A stretch of 64,000 nucleotides of DNA, taken from assembly GCF_014334115.1 (NCBI RefSeq), contig NZ_CP060494.1, positions 744,001 to 808,000 on the forward strand, written 5' to 3'. The notes under the pieces are model-generated. The model saw nothing but the letters and a program-made list of their open reading frames with translations. It was not told the origin of the DNA and did not search any database. How positions within the stretch are numbered: the stretch's first letter is position 1; the number at the start of each line of letters is the position of its first letter. Below, piece by piece: positions 33,815 through 42,231 of this stretch. A program made the translations under genes and the position numbers. This DNA is from Sphingosinithalassobacter sp. CS137 (lineage in GTDB: Bacteria > Pseudomonadota > Alphaproteobacteria > Sphingomonadales > Sphingomonadaceae).

Positions 33815-34273
33815 TCAGAATGCGTGCGTCAGCCGCTCGACCAGACTGCGTGCCGGGCTGTGGGAGGCCGCCGGCTCGTCCAGGGCATTGTCCAGGCGCG
33901 CCACGCGACGATAGAGGTCGATGCTGGCGACAATGATCGTCGCCGCCTGCCCCGGCATTGCCTGCAGCGTCGCATCCTCCGTCTCGGGAGCGTTTCCGAG
34001 CCGTCGTGAAGGGAGCAGCGCCGCACTTTCGCTGATTTCCCCGGCGTCGACCGCGCGGTGCGTGAGCAGCCAGGCAATGACGTGCATCAGCCGAGTGGTC
34101 ACCTTGAGCGATTCGCACGAGAATGTGACGCGCGTCAGCGGATCGAGCTCGAGCCGCGTGTCGCGGCCCGTGGCGTCGAAATAGGCGCGCGCTTCGTCGG
34201 CGAGCAGCATCGATTCGACATAGAGCGAGTCGATCAGCTTGCGGTGAATCCGTGATGCCCCCGGTTCGTGCAT
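33815..34273 (-). CDS. rcdA: RcdA-family protein (DUF1465), CtrA proteolysis adaptor
   Basis: 152 residues, all-helical. Matches DUF1465/RcdA: LIDSLYVESMLLADEARAYF near the N-terminus, then LEPL-type DPLTRVTFSCESLKVTTRLMHVIAWLL and a disordered tail ending THAF. Known: in Caulobacter RcdA works with CpdR and PopA to deliver CtrA to ClpXP at the G1-S transition. A DUF465 gene lies upstream on the same strand, a common arrangement in the order. Confidence 0.82.
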   Translation of the reverse strand: MHEPGASRIHRKLIDSLYVESMLLADEARAYFDATGRDTRLELDPLTRVTFSCESLKVTTRLMHVIAWLLTHRAVDAGEISESAALLPSRRLGNAPETEDATLQAMPGQAATIIVASIDLYRRVARLDNALDEPAASHSPARSLVERLTHAF

Positions 34274-34347
34274 TCCGCCGTGCTGCCACAGCCATTGTGG
34301 TGACGAAAAGGCAAATTTCCCCAGCCTGCGTCCCGATGCGGGAGCGG

Positions 34348-34545
34348 TCAGGCGATGATGTCGGGAATCAGCTGGTCTTCGAGCAGGGCAAGCTCGTCCC
34401 GCAGCTTGAGCTTGCGCTTCTTCAGGCGCGCGATCTGCAACTGGTCGGCTGATCCCGTCGCGCCTAGCGCATCGATCGCGGCGTCGAGGTCGCGATGCTC
34501 GGTGCGGAGCAATTCGATGCGCTTCAGGATCTCGCTGTCGTCCAT
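34348..34545 (-). CDS. YdcH/DUF465-family small coiled-coil protein
   Basis: 65 residues, a predicted antiparallel coiled coil (ILKRIELLRTEHRDLDAAI; ARLKKRKLKLRDELALLEDQ) ending DIIA. DUF465 proteins are small, abundant and of unknown function. ATG 34545 is preferred to an upstream in-frame start. Probably co-transcribed with rcdA 74 bases downstream. Confidence 0.8.
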   Translation of the reverse strand: MDDSEILKRIELLRTEHRDLDAAIDALGATGSADQLQIARLKKRKLKLRDELALLEDQLIPDIIA

Positions 34546-34698
34546 CCGCCCTTTCCTGCCCGATGACGCCGCACGCCTCAACGGACCATCGTGTTCAGAC
34601 TAACGGCTTGTCGCTTGGATCTAGATGGGAGCGCGACAACCGCTTCGGAAGATGCTTTATTCGATCCCCCCATCCACCGAATCAGGAGGAACGCTTCC

Positions 34699-34851
34699 AT
34701 GCAGAACGCGCATTTCTCGGCACTTGAGGCCAAGCATCAGGTCCTCGACGAGCGAATCGCCAACGAATCGCAGCGCCCGCTTCCTGACCAGTTGCTGATC
34801 GCCGAATTGAAGCGGAAGAAGCTGCGCGTCAAGGAGGAGATGGCTCGCTAG
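34699..34851 (+). CDS. DUF465-family small protein, divergent paralogue
   Basis: 50 residues (MQNAHFSALEAKHQVLDERI ... KRKKLRVKEEMAR), again a DUF465 coiled coil, shorter than its neighbour. AGGAGGA lies 9 bases before ATG 34699. It is divergent from the first DUF465 gene, separated by 153 bases, so both may be driven from one intergenic region. Confidence 0.8.
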   Translation: MQNAHFSALEAKHQVLDERIANESQRPLPDQLLIAELKRKKLRVKEEMAR

Positions 34852-34967
34852 CGAAGCCATCCACAGCTTTCTGCTGTCCAGAACCGGGAGTGCGCCCTGC
34901 GCCCTCCCGAACGGGCACGAGCAAAGCCGGTGCGGCGCGGGTCTTGCGCCGCGCGCCGCTGTCCCAC

Positions 34968-35345
34968 CTACCGTCGGGTGATGATCGCCTTGGCATAATG
35001 CGGCGTGTGACCGCCCTTCCCGACCGGCTTGCGTGCAGCCATCGGATCGATCTCGCGATCGAATGCGACTCCGACGCGGCGTTCGGCGCACCAGGCGATC
35101 CGGCCCGTCACCATGCCGACTCCCCGCAGATCGACTTCGACCGGCGTGCCGACGGCGACCGGCTCGGCATATTCGGCCATCAGCCCGCCCGCGGAAAGAT
35201 TGCGGACGCGCACCTGAAGGCTCTCGCCCGTTCCCGCCACACGGAACTGCGCGGTCAGCAACAGGCTGTCGCGTGCGCCGCTGCGCTGGCTTGCCGCCTC
35301 ATCGGAGGAAGCGGTGCCGAGGGGGATGTGGGAAAACTGGTCCAT
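34968..35345 (-). CDS. PilZ-domain protein
   Basis: 125 residues from ATG 35345; ATG 35372 would add 9. A single PilZ domain: RSGAR provides RxxxR, and NLSAGG takes the place of DxSxxG, so cyclic-di-GMP binding is possible with Asn for Asp. The C-terminus is basic (GGHTPHYAKAIITRR). Short stand-alone PilZ proteins act as adaptors for motility, stalk or polysaccharide systems; the partner is unknown. Confidence 0.8.
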   Translation of the reverse strand: MDQFSHIPLGTASSDEAASQRSGARDSLLLTAQFRVAGTGESLQVRVRNLSAGGLMAEYAEPVAVGTPVEVDLRGVGMVTGRIAWCAERRVGVAFDREIDPMAARKPVGKGGHTPHYAKAIITRR

Positions 35346-35391
35346 TCCGGTCTTCTCGAACGCGAAGTGCATGATCCGCGAATAAACCAGC

Positions 35392-35410
35392 AACGCTTTT
35401 CGAAAGCGTT
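35392..35410. terminator. Hairpin between the DksA-like and PilZ genes
   Basis: AACGCTTT (35392-35399) and AAAGCGTT (35403-35410) form a perfect 8-bp stem with a 3-base loop, just after the dksA-like stop on the minus strand. No T-run, so termination strength is uncertain. Confidence 0.4.
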
Positions 35411-35416
35411 AACCCG

Positions 35417-35875
35417 CTACTCTTCGCGTGAAACCTTCTCCTGCCGTTCGTGGCGCTCCTGCGCCTCCACCGTCATGGTGGCGATCGGCCGCGCCTCGAG
35501 CCGCGCGAGCGAAATCGGTTCGCCCGTCACTTCGCAATAGCCATATTCGCCGTCCTCGATCCGGCGCAGCGCCGCGTCGATCTTGGCGATCAGCTTGCGC
35601 TGACGATCGCGGGTGCGCAGTTCGATCGACCAGTCGGTCTCGCTCGAGGCGCGATCGGTAAGATCGGCCTCGCGCAGGGAATCGCTCTGCAGCTGCGAGA
35701 GCGTCCCGGCTGCCTCGCGATAGATCGCGTCCTTCCACGCGTTCAGCTTGTCACGGAAATAATCCAGCTGACGCGGATTCATGAACGGTTCGTCGGCGCT
35801 GGGCCGGTAACCGTCGTTGGCGACCGCCGGGGGCCGTTTCTCAGGGTCGTCGAGCCGATCCAAAACCGTTGCCAT
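35417..35875 (-). CDS. DksA/TraR-family transcription factor, alphaproteobacterial type
   Basis: 152 residues from ATG 35875. Coiled-coil (LDYFRDKLNAWKDAIYREAA) then a zinc-finger remnant GEYGYCEVTGEPISLARLEA. Like other alphaproteobacterial forms, it keeps only one of the four zinc cysteines (YGYCEVTGEPI ... TVEAQERH), so structure probably does not depend on zinc. The coiled coil enters the RNA polymerase secondary channel and, with ppGpp, adjusts rRNA and amino-acid promoters. Longer upstream frames are basic and unconserved-looking. Confidence 0.85.
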   Translation of the reverse strand: MATVLDRLDDPEKRPPAVANDGYRPSADEPFMNPRQLDYFRDKLNAWKDAIYREAAGTLSQLQSDSLREADLTDRASSETDWSIELRTRDRQRKLIAKIDAALRRIEDGEYGYCEVTGEPISLARLEARPIATMTVEAQERHERQEKVSREE

Positions 35876-36124
35876 CCCCACTCTCCACACTGGATCCCCA
35901 GTGGCGCCGCCTCCGGAGACCGCCCTTTTCTGCCCGCTGCGCCTATACGGATGTGCGCGCCGCTTCACAAGCGCCGCTTGCGCTCGAAGGCCTCTATAGC
36001 GGGTGGAAATTGCCGTTCCCTGAACCGCGCGGGCGAACCTGCCGAACCGCGCCGAGCGACCGGCGCGCTTCCGGAGTTAACATTTTCCGCCAGACTGAGG
36101 GCAGTATCGTACCGAAATCGTACG

Positions 36125-36188
36125 TTAACCATATGATGTCGGGTGCTGGGTGCAGAATTATTCAAAGTACGGCTTGAACAATGGTTAA
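36125..36188. promoter_or_regulatory. Pair of CtrA-like half-sites upstream of the Ser-rich surface protein
   Basis: The 418-base gap 35876-36293 holds no gene. Within it TTAACCAT occurs at 36125-36132 on the plus strand and at 36181-36188 on the minus strand, in an A/T-rich stretch that looks like a promoter. TTAACCAT is the CtrA half-site word; the full TTAA-N7-TTAA was not found. Known CtrA targets in related bacteria include cell-surface genes. Confidence 0.3.
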
Positions 36189-36293
36189 CCGCCTTGCGCT
36201 TAATAGTTTGTTTTGCACTTTAGACGCACTGAGTGGCGAGGAGCGGCTGTCCCTTCCGGCCAGCGCGCGCCAGCAACGAAAGAGTGGGACATC

Positions 36294-37391
36294 ATGTCGG
36301 TTCGGATGGCCTTGGCGAAACTTTGCGCATGTACGTGCGGCGGGGCGATCGTGGGCGGCGGCGCCGTGCACGTGGCCGAGTCGGCACAGGTGCCGCAGGT
36401 CGAGCGCCAGCAGAGCGGCGACAAGCGTGTCGTTCGCCGGACCGCGCGGCGCGAAGCGATCAAGACGCGCCGCACGGTGCGCCGGACCGTGGAAACCCAG
36501 CAGAGCTGCCCAGCACCCACGGTCGTCACCGTCACGAGCCAGGGAACGCCAGTGCCGCTTCCGCCGCCCGTCTATCCGAGCAGCGGATTCGGATCGAGCG
36601 GCGAGATTCCGATCGTTTCCAGCTCGTCGAGCGGCTCGAGCAGCACCTCCGGCGGCGTGATCGGGGGGACAAGCGGCGGCGGCTTCGGCGGTGGCTTCTT
36701 CGCCGGCGGCTTTTTCGGCGGTGGCGGCGGCGGAAGCGGCGGGATCGTCATCTCGTCCACCACCAGCACCAGCGGCTCGACCAGCTCGGGAACCACCAGC
36801 AGCGGCTCCAGCGGCATCAACATCGACATCGACGTGTCGAGCGGCGGTTCGTCGACCAGCACCTCGACGGGCGGCTCGTCCACATCGACCGGAGGCTCGT
36901 CGACCAGCACCTCGACGGGCGGTTCGTCCACCTCGACTTCCAGCGGCGGCTCTTCGGGCGATGTCTCGAGCTCCACCTCGAGCGGTGGCTCGTCGGGCGA
37001 TGTCTCGAGCTCGACTTCCACCTCAAGCGGCGGCTCGTCGGGCGACGTTTCGAGTTCGACGTCCAGCTCCACGTCGAGCGGTATCTCCTCGTCCAACTCC
37101 AGCTCGACCAGCTCGTCCAACTCGAGTTCGACCAGCTCGTCCAACTCCTCCTCGACTTCGAGTTCGTCGAGCTCGAAGGGCGGCTGGCACGGATCGAGCG
37201 GGTGGAGCTCGAACGGCGGCTGGAGCACCAACGGCGGCCACCATCCGCCAGGATCGAGCGGTCCCGGCAGCTCGAACGGCGGGCCTTCGCCGGTGCCGGC
37301 TCCGCCGATGGTGATCCTGTTCGGCGCCGCAGCGGCCGCGCTGGTGGCGCGCAAGCGCTTCGGTCGGAAGCGCGACGACTCGAACTCCTGA
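36294..37391 (+). CDS. Ser/Gly/Thr-rich surface protein with PEP-CTERM-like sorting tail
   Basis: 365 residues. A short N-terminal hydrophobic export segment (ACTCGGAIVGGGAV region) is followed by a basic stretch (KRVVRRTARREAIKTRRTVR), a Pro-rich piece, then about 240 residues of Ser, Gly, Thr and Asp in short tandem repeats such as SSTSTSTGG and GGSSGDVSSS. The C-terminus has the sorting architecture VPAPP, a hydrophobic helix (MVILFGAAAAALVA) and a basic end RKRFGRKRDD, a variant of the PEP-CTERM signal recognised by exosortase. The repeats make the reverse strand look open too. No exosortase gene is in the window. Likely an extracellular or envelope-anchored matrix protein. Confidence 0.7.
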   Translation: MSVRMALAKLCACTCGGAIVGGGAVHVAESAQVPQVERQQSGDKRVVRRTARREAIKTRRTVRRTVETQQSCPAPTVVTVTSQGTPVPLPPPVYPSSGFGSSGEIPIVSSSSSGSSSTSGGVIGGTSGGGFGGGFFAGGFFGGGGGGSGGIVISSTTSTSGSTSSGTTSSGSSGINIDIDVSSGGSSTSTSTGGSSTSTGGSSTSTSTGGSSTSTSSGGSSGDVSSSTSSGGSSGDVSSSTSTSSGGSSGDVSSSTSSSTSSGISSSNSSSTSSSNSSSTSSSNSSSTSSSSSSKGGWHGSSGWSSNGGWSTNGGHHPPGSSGPGSSNGGPSPVPAPPMVILFGAAAAALVARKRFGRKRDDSNS

Positions 37392-37397
37392 CACGCC

Positions 37398-37430
37398 TGC
37401 CCCGCCGGCCCGATCCGGCGGGCGGGGCAT
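37398..37430. terminator. Bidirectional terminator hairpin
   Basis: A GC-rich imperfect stem from about 37398 to 37430 (TGCCCCGCCGG facing CCGGCGG..GGGGCA) lies in the 45-base gap between convergent genes. No T-run on either strand. Confidence 0.45.
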
Positions 37431-37436
37431 CGGCGG

Positions 37437-37877
37437 TCAGGCCTTCACCAGCGCCTCCTCGATCTCGGTCACGGTGTGGCCGGTCAGATCCTTGTCGATC
37501 TCGCCGATCAGCCGCTCGCTGACCTCCTTGTGATAATGTTTGCGCAATTCGCCGAGCGCCTTGGGCGGCGCGACGATGATCAGCTTCTCGAAATCATTGC
37601 GCAGCGCGCGCTTTTTCAGAAGGTCTGCGGTTTCCGCGGCGAAGCGATCCTCTTCCAGCTGGTGGAAGTCGGTTTCCTCATAGGCGCTACGGCCGGCACC
37701 GACGCTGGAAAAGGAACGCCCCGGCGCGTCGGTCGACTGTTCCATATCCGACGGATTGTCCTGCTCGCGCACCCGCTCGACCTGGAGGTTGGGGTATTCC
37801 GCGTCGCCCTCGTTGCGCAGGAACAGCATCTTGCGGCCGTCCGCCACGACGACGAACGCATTGTTGGGAAGCTGCAT
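37437..37877 (-). CDS. Host attachment family protein (baeRF-like fold)
   Basis: 146 residues starting MQLPNNAFVVVADGRKMLFL with AAGGAG before the ATG. Matches the host attachment/archaeal release-factor-like family: VADGRKMLFLRNEGD, then LLKKRALRNDFEKLIIVAPP and LGELRKHYHKEVSERLIGEI with a C-terminal helix. The family name derives from a plant-associated Agrobacterium protein; the biochemical role is not settled, although the fold resembles the eRF1/baeRF nucleic-acid-binding family. Confidence 0.82.
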   Translation of the reverse strand: MQLPNNAFVVVADGRKMLFLRNEGDAEYPNLQVERVREQDNPSDMEQSTDAPGRSFSSVGAGRSAYEETDFHQLEEDRFAAETADLLKKRALRNDFEKLIIVAPPKALGELRKHYHKEVSERLIGEIDKDLTGHTVTEIEEALVKA

Positions 37878-37911
37878 GGGCGATCTCCTTGTTGGTATCC
37901 GATGGGAGGAC

Positions 37912-37937
37912 AACGCCCGGCGGGTCGCGCGGGTTTC
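37912..37937 (-). promoter_or_regulatory. Possible EcfG-type promoter, one mismatch
   Basis: Minus strand GAAAC (complement of 37933-37937), 17 bases, then CGTT (complement of 37912-37915), 35 bases before the host-attachment gene start. The -35 word differs from GGAAC at one base. Confidence 0.25.
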
Positions 37938-37987
37938 GGTGCCGCCCGGCTTGCACGGGCGCGGCGGCGCAGCCATAGCCTGCCGCC

Positions 37988-39268
37988 ATGCACGACATCC
38001 GCTTCATCCGCGAAAACCCCGAAGCATTCGACGCCGGGCTGGCACAACGTCGCCTGGAGCCGCTCGCCGCCGGGTTGATCGCGCAGGACGAGCGCCGCCG
38101 CGCGCTGGTCACCGAGCTGCAGGCCGGTCAGGCGCGTCGCAACGATGCCTCCAAGGCGATCGGCGCCGCCAAGGCCAAGGGCGACGAAGCCGCCGCCCAG
38201 GCGCTGATGGCCGAGGTCGGCGCGCTCAAGGAGCGCCTGCCCGCGCTCGAAGCCGAAGAGAAGGCAATCTCCGAGGCGCTCGAGGCGCAGCTCGCCGCAA
38301 TCCCCAACCTGCCGCTCGCCGACGTCCCCGAAGGCGCCGACGAGGACGACAACCTGCTCGTTCACGAAAGCGGCACGCGCCCCGACTTCGGCTTCGCGCC
38401 GAAGGAACATGATGCGATCGGCCCGGCGCTGGGGCTGGACTTCGAAACCGGCGTGAAGCTCTCCGGCGCGCGCTTCACGCTGGTGCGCGGTTCCGCCGCG
38501 CGCCTCTATCGCGCGCTCGGCCAGTTCATGCTCGACACGCTGACGGAGCAGCACGGATATGAGCAGATCGTGCCGCCGCTGCTGGTCCGCGACGAAGCGA
38601 TGTACGGCACCGGCCAGCTTCCGAAGTTCGCCGAGGATTCGTTCCAGACTACGGACGGCCGCTGGCTGATCCCGACCGCCGAAGTGAGCCTCACCAACAT
38701 CGTCCAGGGCGAAATCCTGTCGGCCGAGGCACTGCCGCTGCGCTTTGCCGCCTTGACCCCCTGTTTCCGTTCGGAAGCGGGCGCGGCCGGGCGCGACACC
38801 CGCGGCTTCATCCGCCAGCACCAGTTCGACAAGTGCGAGATGGTCTCGATCGTCACCCCCGAACAGTCGGAGGACGAACACGAACGCATGACCGGCTGCG
38901 CGGAGGATATACTGACGAAGCTCGGCCTTCCCTTCCGCCGCATGAAGCTGTGCACCGGCGACATGGGCTTCTCGGCCGCCCGCACCTACGATCTCGAGGT
39001 GTGGCTGCCCGGCCAGGGCCGGTACCGCGAGATTTCGTCCTGCTCGACGTGCACCGACTTTCAGGCGCGCCGGATGAACGCCCGCTATCGGCCCGAGGGC
39101 GAAAAGGCGACTCGCTTCGTTCACACGCTCAACGGCTCGGGACTGGCGGTGGGACGTACGTTGGTGGCGGTGTTGGAAAATTATCAGCAGGAAGACGGCT
39201 CGGTGACGGTTCCCGAAGCGCTGCGGCCGTATCTTGGCGGGTCGGAGCGGCTGGAGGCGCGGGGCTGA
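37988..39268 (+). CDS. serS: Seryl-tRNA synthetase
   Basis: 426 residues, class II synthetase charging tRNA-Ser. N-terminal coiled-coil arm (about 25-105) and catalytic core with motif 2 around [23 protein letters not shown] and motif 3 around [23 protein letters not shown] 37988 begins [20 protein letters not shown]. The gene heads a tight run serS-surE-nlpD-like-channel with overlapping or nearly overlapping ends. Confidence 0.95.
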   Translation: MHDIRFIRENPEAFDAGLAQRRLEPLAAGLIAQDERRRALVTELQAGQARRNDASKAIGAAKAKGDEAAAQALMAEVGALKERLPALEAEEKAISEALEAQLAAIPNLPLADVPEGADEDDNLLVHESGTRPDFGFAPKEHDAIGPALGLDFETGVKLSGARFTLVRGSAARLYRALGQFMLDTLTEQHGYEQIVPPLLVRDEAMYGTGQLPKFAEDSFQTTDGRWLIPTAEVSLTNIVQGEILSAEALPLRFAALTPCFRSEAGAAGRDTRGFIRQHQFDKCEMVSIVTPEQSEDEHERMTGCAEDILTKLGLPFRRMKLCTGDMGFSAARTYDLEVWLPGQGRYREISSCSTCTDFQARRMNARYRPEGEKATRFVHTLNGSGLAVGRTLVAVLENYQQEDGSVTVPEALRPYLGGSERLEARG

Positions 39269-40032
39269 TGCGCATTCTCGTCACCAACGACGACGGCTAT
39301 CACGCTCCGGGCCTTGCGGTGCTGGAGGAGATCGCCGCCGCCTTCTCCGACGATGTCTGGGTGGTCGCTCCCGCCGAGGAACAGTCGGGCGCGGGCCATT
39401 CGCTCACGCTCACGCGCCCGCTACGCATCCGCCGCTTCGCCGAAAAGCGCTTTGCCGTTTCGGGAACGCCGACCGATGCCGTGATGATGGCGCTCGCCAA
39501 GATCATGAAGGACTGTCAGCCCGACCTGATCCTGTCCGGCGTCAATCGCGGCGCCAATCTGGCCGAGGACGTGACGTATTCGGGTACCGTCTCGGCCGCG
39601 ATGGAAGGCGCGCTCGCCGGAGTCCGCTCGGTCGCCTTCAGCCAGGTCTATGCCAGGGAAGGCATGGGCGACACCGTTCCCTTCGCGGCGGCACGGGCAT
39701 GGGGCGAACGCGCGCTGCGGCCGCTGCTGGAAGCCGAATGGGCGCCGCGCACGCTGGTCAACATCAACTTCCCCGCGCTTCCCCCGGAATCGGTCAAGGG
39801 CATCCGCGTCGTCACCCAGGGGCTGCGCGACTATGGGCGGCTCCAGATCGTCACCAATCGCGATCCGCGCGGATATGAATATCACTGGTTCGCGCTCGGC
39901 CCGACAATCGAGACCCCGGCCCATTCGACGGATCTCGAAGCGATTCACGACGGCTTCGTCGCCGTCACGCCGTTGCATCTTGACCTGACGCATCGCGATT
40001 CGCTCGATATGCTGGCAGGCGCCTATCGCTGA
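39268..40032 (+). CDS. surE: 5'/3'-nucleotidase SurE
   Basis: 254 residues. SurE signature LVTNDDGYHAPGL (metal-binding Asp pair), VVAPAEEQSGAGHSLTL and NRGANLAEDVTYSGTVSAAM are complete. It dephosphorylates nucleoside monophosphates in the cytosol, a survival function. Its ATG overlaps the serS stop. The order surE then a LysM/M23 protein parallels E. coli surE-pcm-nlpD, here without pcm. Confidence 0.93.
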   Translation: MRILVTNDDGYHAPGLAVLEEIAAAFSDDVWVVAPAEEQSGAGHSLTLTRPLRIRRFAEKRFAVSGTPTDAVMMALAKIMKDCQPDLILSGVNRGANLAEDVTYSGTVSAAMEGALAGVRSVAFSQVYAREGMGDTVPFAAARAWGERALRPLLEAEWAPRTLVNINFPALPPESVKGIRVVTQGLRDYGRLQIVTNRDPRGYEYHWFALGPTIETPAHSTDLEAIHDGFVAVTPLHLDLTHRDSLDMLAGAYR

Positions 40033-40057
40033 GAGGGCGCCAAGGGGGGGACTGCCG

Positions 40058-41110
40058 ATGCTGAATCTGCGCCCGATCGGGAAGTGGACCCTGCCGGCGG
40101 CTGCGGCGCTGGCGCTTGCCGGTTGCATCCCCGCGGGCGAGCCTCGGCGCGCCGCTGGCCCGCCCCCTGCCCCGCAATCCTCGCAGATCGATTCGGATAT
40201 CCGCCGGCTCCCGGCCGAGCCCAACGCCTGGGAAGCGCGAACCGTGACTGCCGATGCGGCAGTAGTGGGAAGCACGACCTACACCGTCCGTAGCGGCGAC
40301 ACGCTGCGCGGCATCGCCAACCGCACCGGTGCCGGATCTGAGGCGATCGCACGCGCAAATAATCTGGCCGCGCCCTTCACCATCTATCCGGGTCAGCGGC
40401 TTACCATCCCGGCGGGCCGCTACCATCGCGTCCGCGAGGGCGAGACAGGTATTGCGATCGCCCGCGCCTATGCCGTCGACTGGGGCCGCATGGTGACGCT
40501 CAACGAACTCGAGGAACCCTATATCTTGCGCGTCGGCCAGCGCCTGCTGATCCCCGACGACCGGCCGGAGACGCTTGCACAGCGCGCCGCCCGCTTCGAA
40601 ATCGACATCGACGACATCGTTACCGGCGGCGAGCCCGCGCTCGCGCGCAACGAGGCGCCCGCGACACCCACCGCGTCCTCGGCCCGAGTGCTTCCCACGA
40701 CCGCCGCCATCGCCGAACCGCCGCGGCTCACAGGCCAGTTCCAGTGGCCCGCGCAGGGCACGCTCCTGCGTCGCTTCGGCCCGGGGCCCTCGGGTGAGCG
40801 TAACGACGGGATCAAGATCGCGCTGCCGGTCAACACGCCCGTCGTCGCGGCGGCCGACGGCGTGGTCGCCTATGTCGGCAGCGACATTCCCCAGCTCGGC
40901 GGCATCGTGATCCTGCGGCATGGCGACGGCTGGACCACGGTGTACGGCCACGCCGGGCAGTTGCTCGTCCAGCGCGGACAATCGGTGGAGCGCGGCCAGA
41001 CCATTGCGCTGTCGGGCGACACCGGCTTCGTCGATCAGCCGCAGCTGCACTTCGAAATGCGCCGCAGCCGGGCGCCGGTCGATCCGCTCGAACGGTTGCC
41101 GGAACGCTGA
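40058..41110 (+). CDS. LysM/M23-peptidase-domain lipoprotein (NlpD/DipM type)
   Basis: 350 residues. Lipobox LAGC ends the signal peptide at about residue 23. Two LysM modules (TYTVRSGDTLRGIANRTGA; RYHRVREGETGIAIARAYAV) bind peptidoglycan; the C-terminal LytM domain (FGPGPSGERNDGIKIALP, VYGHAGQLLVQRGQSVERG, PQLHFEMR) has the HxxxD-type first metal site replaced (NDGIKIA where catalytic members have HxGxD), so it is probably a non-enzymatic activator of amidases, like NlpD. ATG 40058. Confidence 0.85.
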   Translation: MLNLRPIGKWTLPAAAALALAGCIPAGEPRRAAGPPPAPQSSQIDSDIRRLPAEPNAWEARTVTADAAVVGSTTYTVRSGDTLRGIANRTGAGSEAIARANNLAAPFTIYPGQRLTIPAGRYHRVREGETGIAIARAYAVDWGRMVTLNELEEPYILRVGQRLLIPDDRPETLAQRAARFEIDIDDIVTGGEPALARNEAPATPTASSARVLPTTAAIAEPPRLTGQFQWPAQGTLLRRFGPGPSGERNDGIKIALPVNTPVVAAADGVVAYVGSDIPQLGGIVILRHGDGWTTVYGHAGQLLVQRGQSVERGQTIALSGDTGFVDQPQLHFEMRRSRAPVDPLERLPER

Positions 41111-42171
41111 TGGCACAGCGCCCCCCCGGCACGCTCCAGCGCAAGTCGCGGCTGCCCGTGTGGCTGTCGATCGGCTGGCGGATCGCCGGCGTGTTCGGCC
41201 TGCTTGCGCTCGCAGTTGGGGTGCACTGGTTCGATCGCGAGGGGCTGCGCGACAGCTATGACGGACACGTCAGCTTCCTCGACATCATCTATTTCACGAT
41301 GATCTCGATCACCACCACCGGCTATGGCGACATCGCGCCGGTGACGACACAGGCGCGCATGTTCGACGCACTGGTCGTAACGCCGATCCGCATCTTCGCG
41401 GTGCTCTTCTTCGTGGGCACGACGTACAATTTCGTGATCCGCAGAACCTGGGACAAATGGCGCATGGCACGTATCCAGCGAAACCTGCACGACCACATCG
41501 TGATCGCCGGCTTCGGCAAGACCGGTTCGGAAGCGGTCGACGAACTGGTCGCGCGCGGCACCGATCCGGCAAGCATCGTCGTGATCGACAGCGATGCGGC
41601 TTCGCTGGCGCTTGCGGAATCGTGCGGCTGCACGGTGATGCAGGGCGACGCGACTCGCGATTCGATCCTCGAGGATGCGAAGATCGGCCGGGCGCAGGCA
41701 GTGATCGTCTCGGCCGGCCGCGATGATACCTCGATCCTCATCACGCTCACCGCGCGCCACCTGGCGCCCGACGTGCCGATCAGCGTCACGGTGAAGGCGG
41801 AGGACAATGAAGTGCCCGCCCGCGCCGCGGGTGCCACCAACGTCATCAATCCAGTGAGCTTCGCGGGGCTTCTGCTCGCCAGCTCGTGCACCGGGCCGCA
41901 CATCTCCGACTATATGATGGACCTTGCCTCGATCCACGGCCGGGTGTCGCTTTCGGAGCGGCGGGTCACGCTGGACGAGGTCGGCAAACCGCTTTCGGCG
42001 ATCACCACCGGCCTCGGCGTCCGCGTGTATCGCGACGGCAAGCCCTACAGCTTTGCCGAGCCCGAAGCGCAGGCGCTCGAGCAGGGCGACGTCGTGGTCG
42101 AGATTGTCCCCAGCGGCGCCGCCGAGGTCGCCCGCGAACAGATCGCCCGCGGCGCGCGCCGGGTCACCTGA
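41110..42171 (+). CDS. Two-TM potassium channel with RCK/TrkA domains
   Basis: 353 residues. Two membrane helices (about 18-40 and 90-112) flank a pore loop with the selectivity filter TTTGYGD. The cytosolic part has the Rossmann motif IVIAGFGKTGSEAVDEL of an RCK_N (TrkA-N) domain and a C-terminal TrkA_C-like part (VRVYRDGKPYSF, LEQGDVVVEIV). Ligand-gated K+ flux is expected. Start overlaps the preceding stop (TGATGG), so the gene is coupled to the lipoprotein gene. Confidence 0.88.
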   Translation: MAQRPPGTLQRKSRLPVWLSIGWRIAGVFGLLALAVGVHWFDREGLRDSYDGHVSFLDIIYFTMISITTTGYGDIAPVTTQARMFDALVVTPIRIFAVLFFVGTTYNFVIRRTWDKWRMARIQRNLHDHIVIAGFGKTGSEAVDELVARGTDPASIVVIDSDAASLALAESCGCTVMQGDATRDSILEDAKIGRAQAVIVSAGRDDTSILITLTARHLAPDVPISVTVKAEDNEVPARAAGATNVINPVSFAGLLLASSCTGPHISDYMMDLASIHGRVSLSERRVTLDEVGKPLSAITTGLGVRVYRDGKPYSFAEPEAQALEQGDVVVEIVPSGAAEVAREQIARGARRVT

Positions 42172-42231
42172 GCGCGCAGGCGCACCCGGACCTAGCTTTT
42201 CCTTCAGAATTCCCTATGTCGCCCGCCAATC

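Noticed and set aside
36572..37354. 260-codon Glu/Leu/Pro-rich minus-strand frame
   Set aside because: Mirror of the Ser-rich repeats; no start signal. The plus strand has export and sorting signals.
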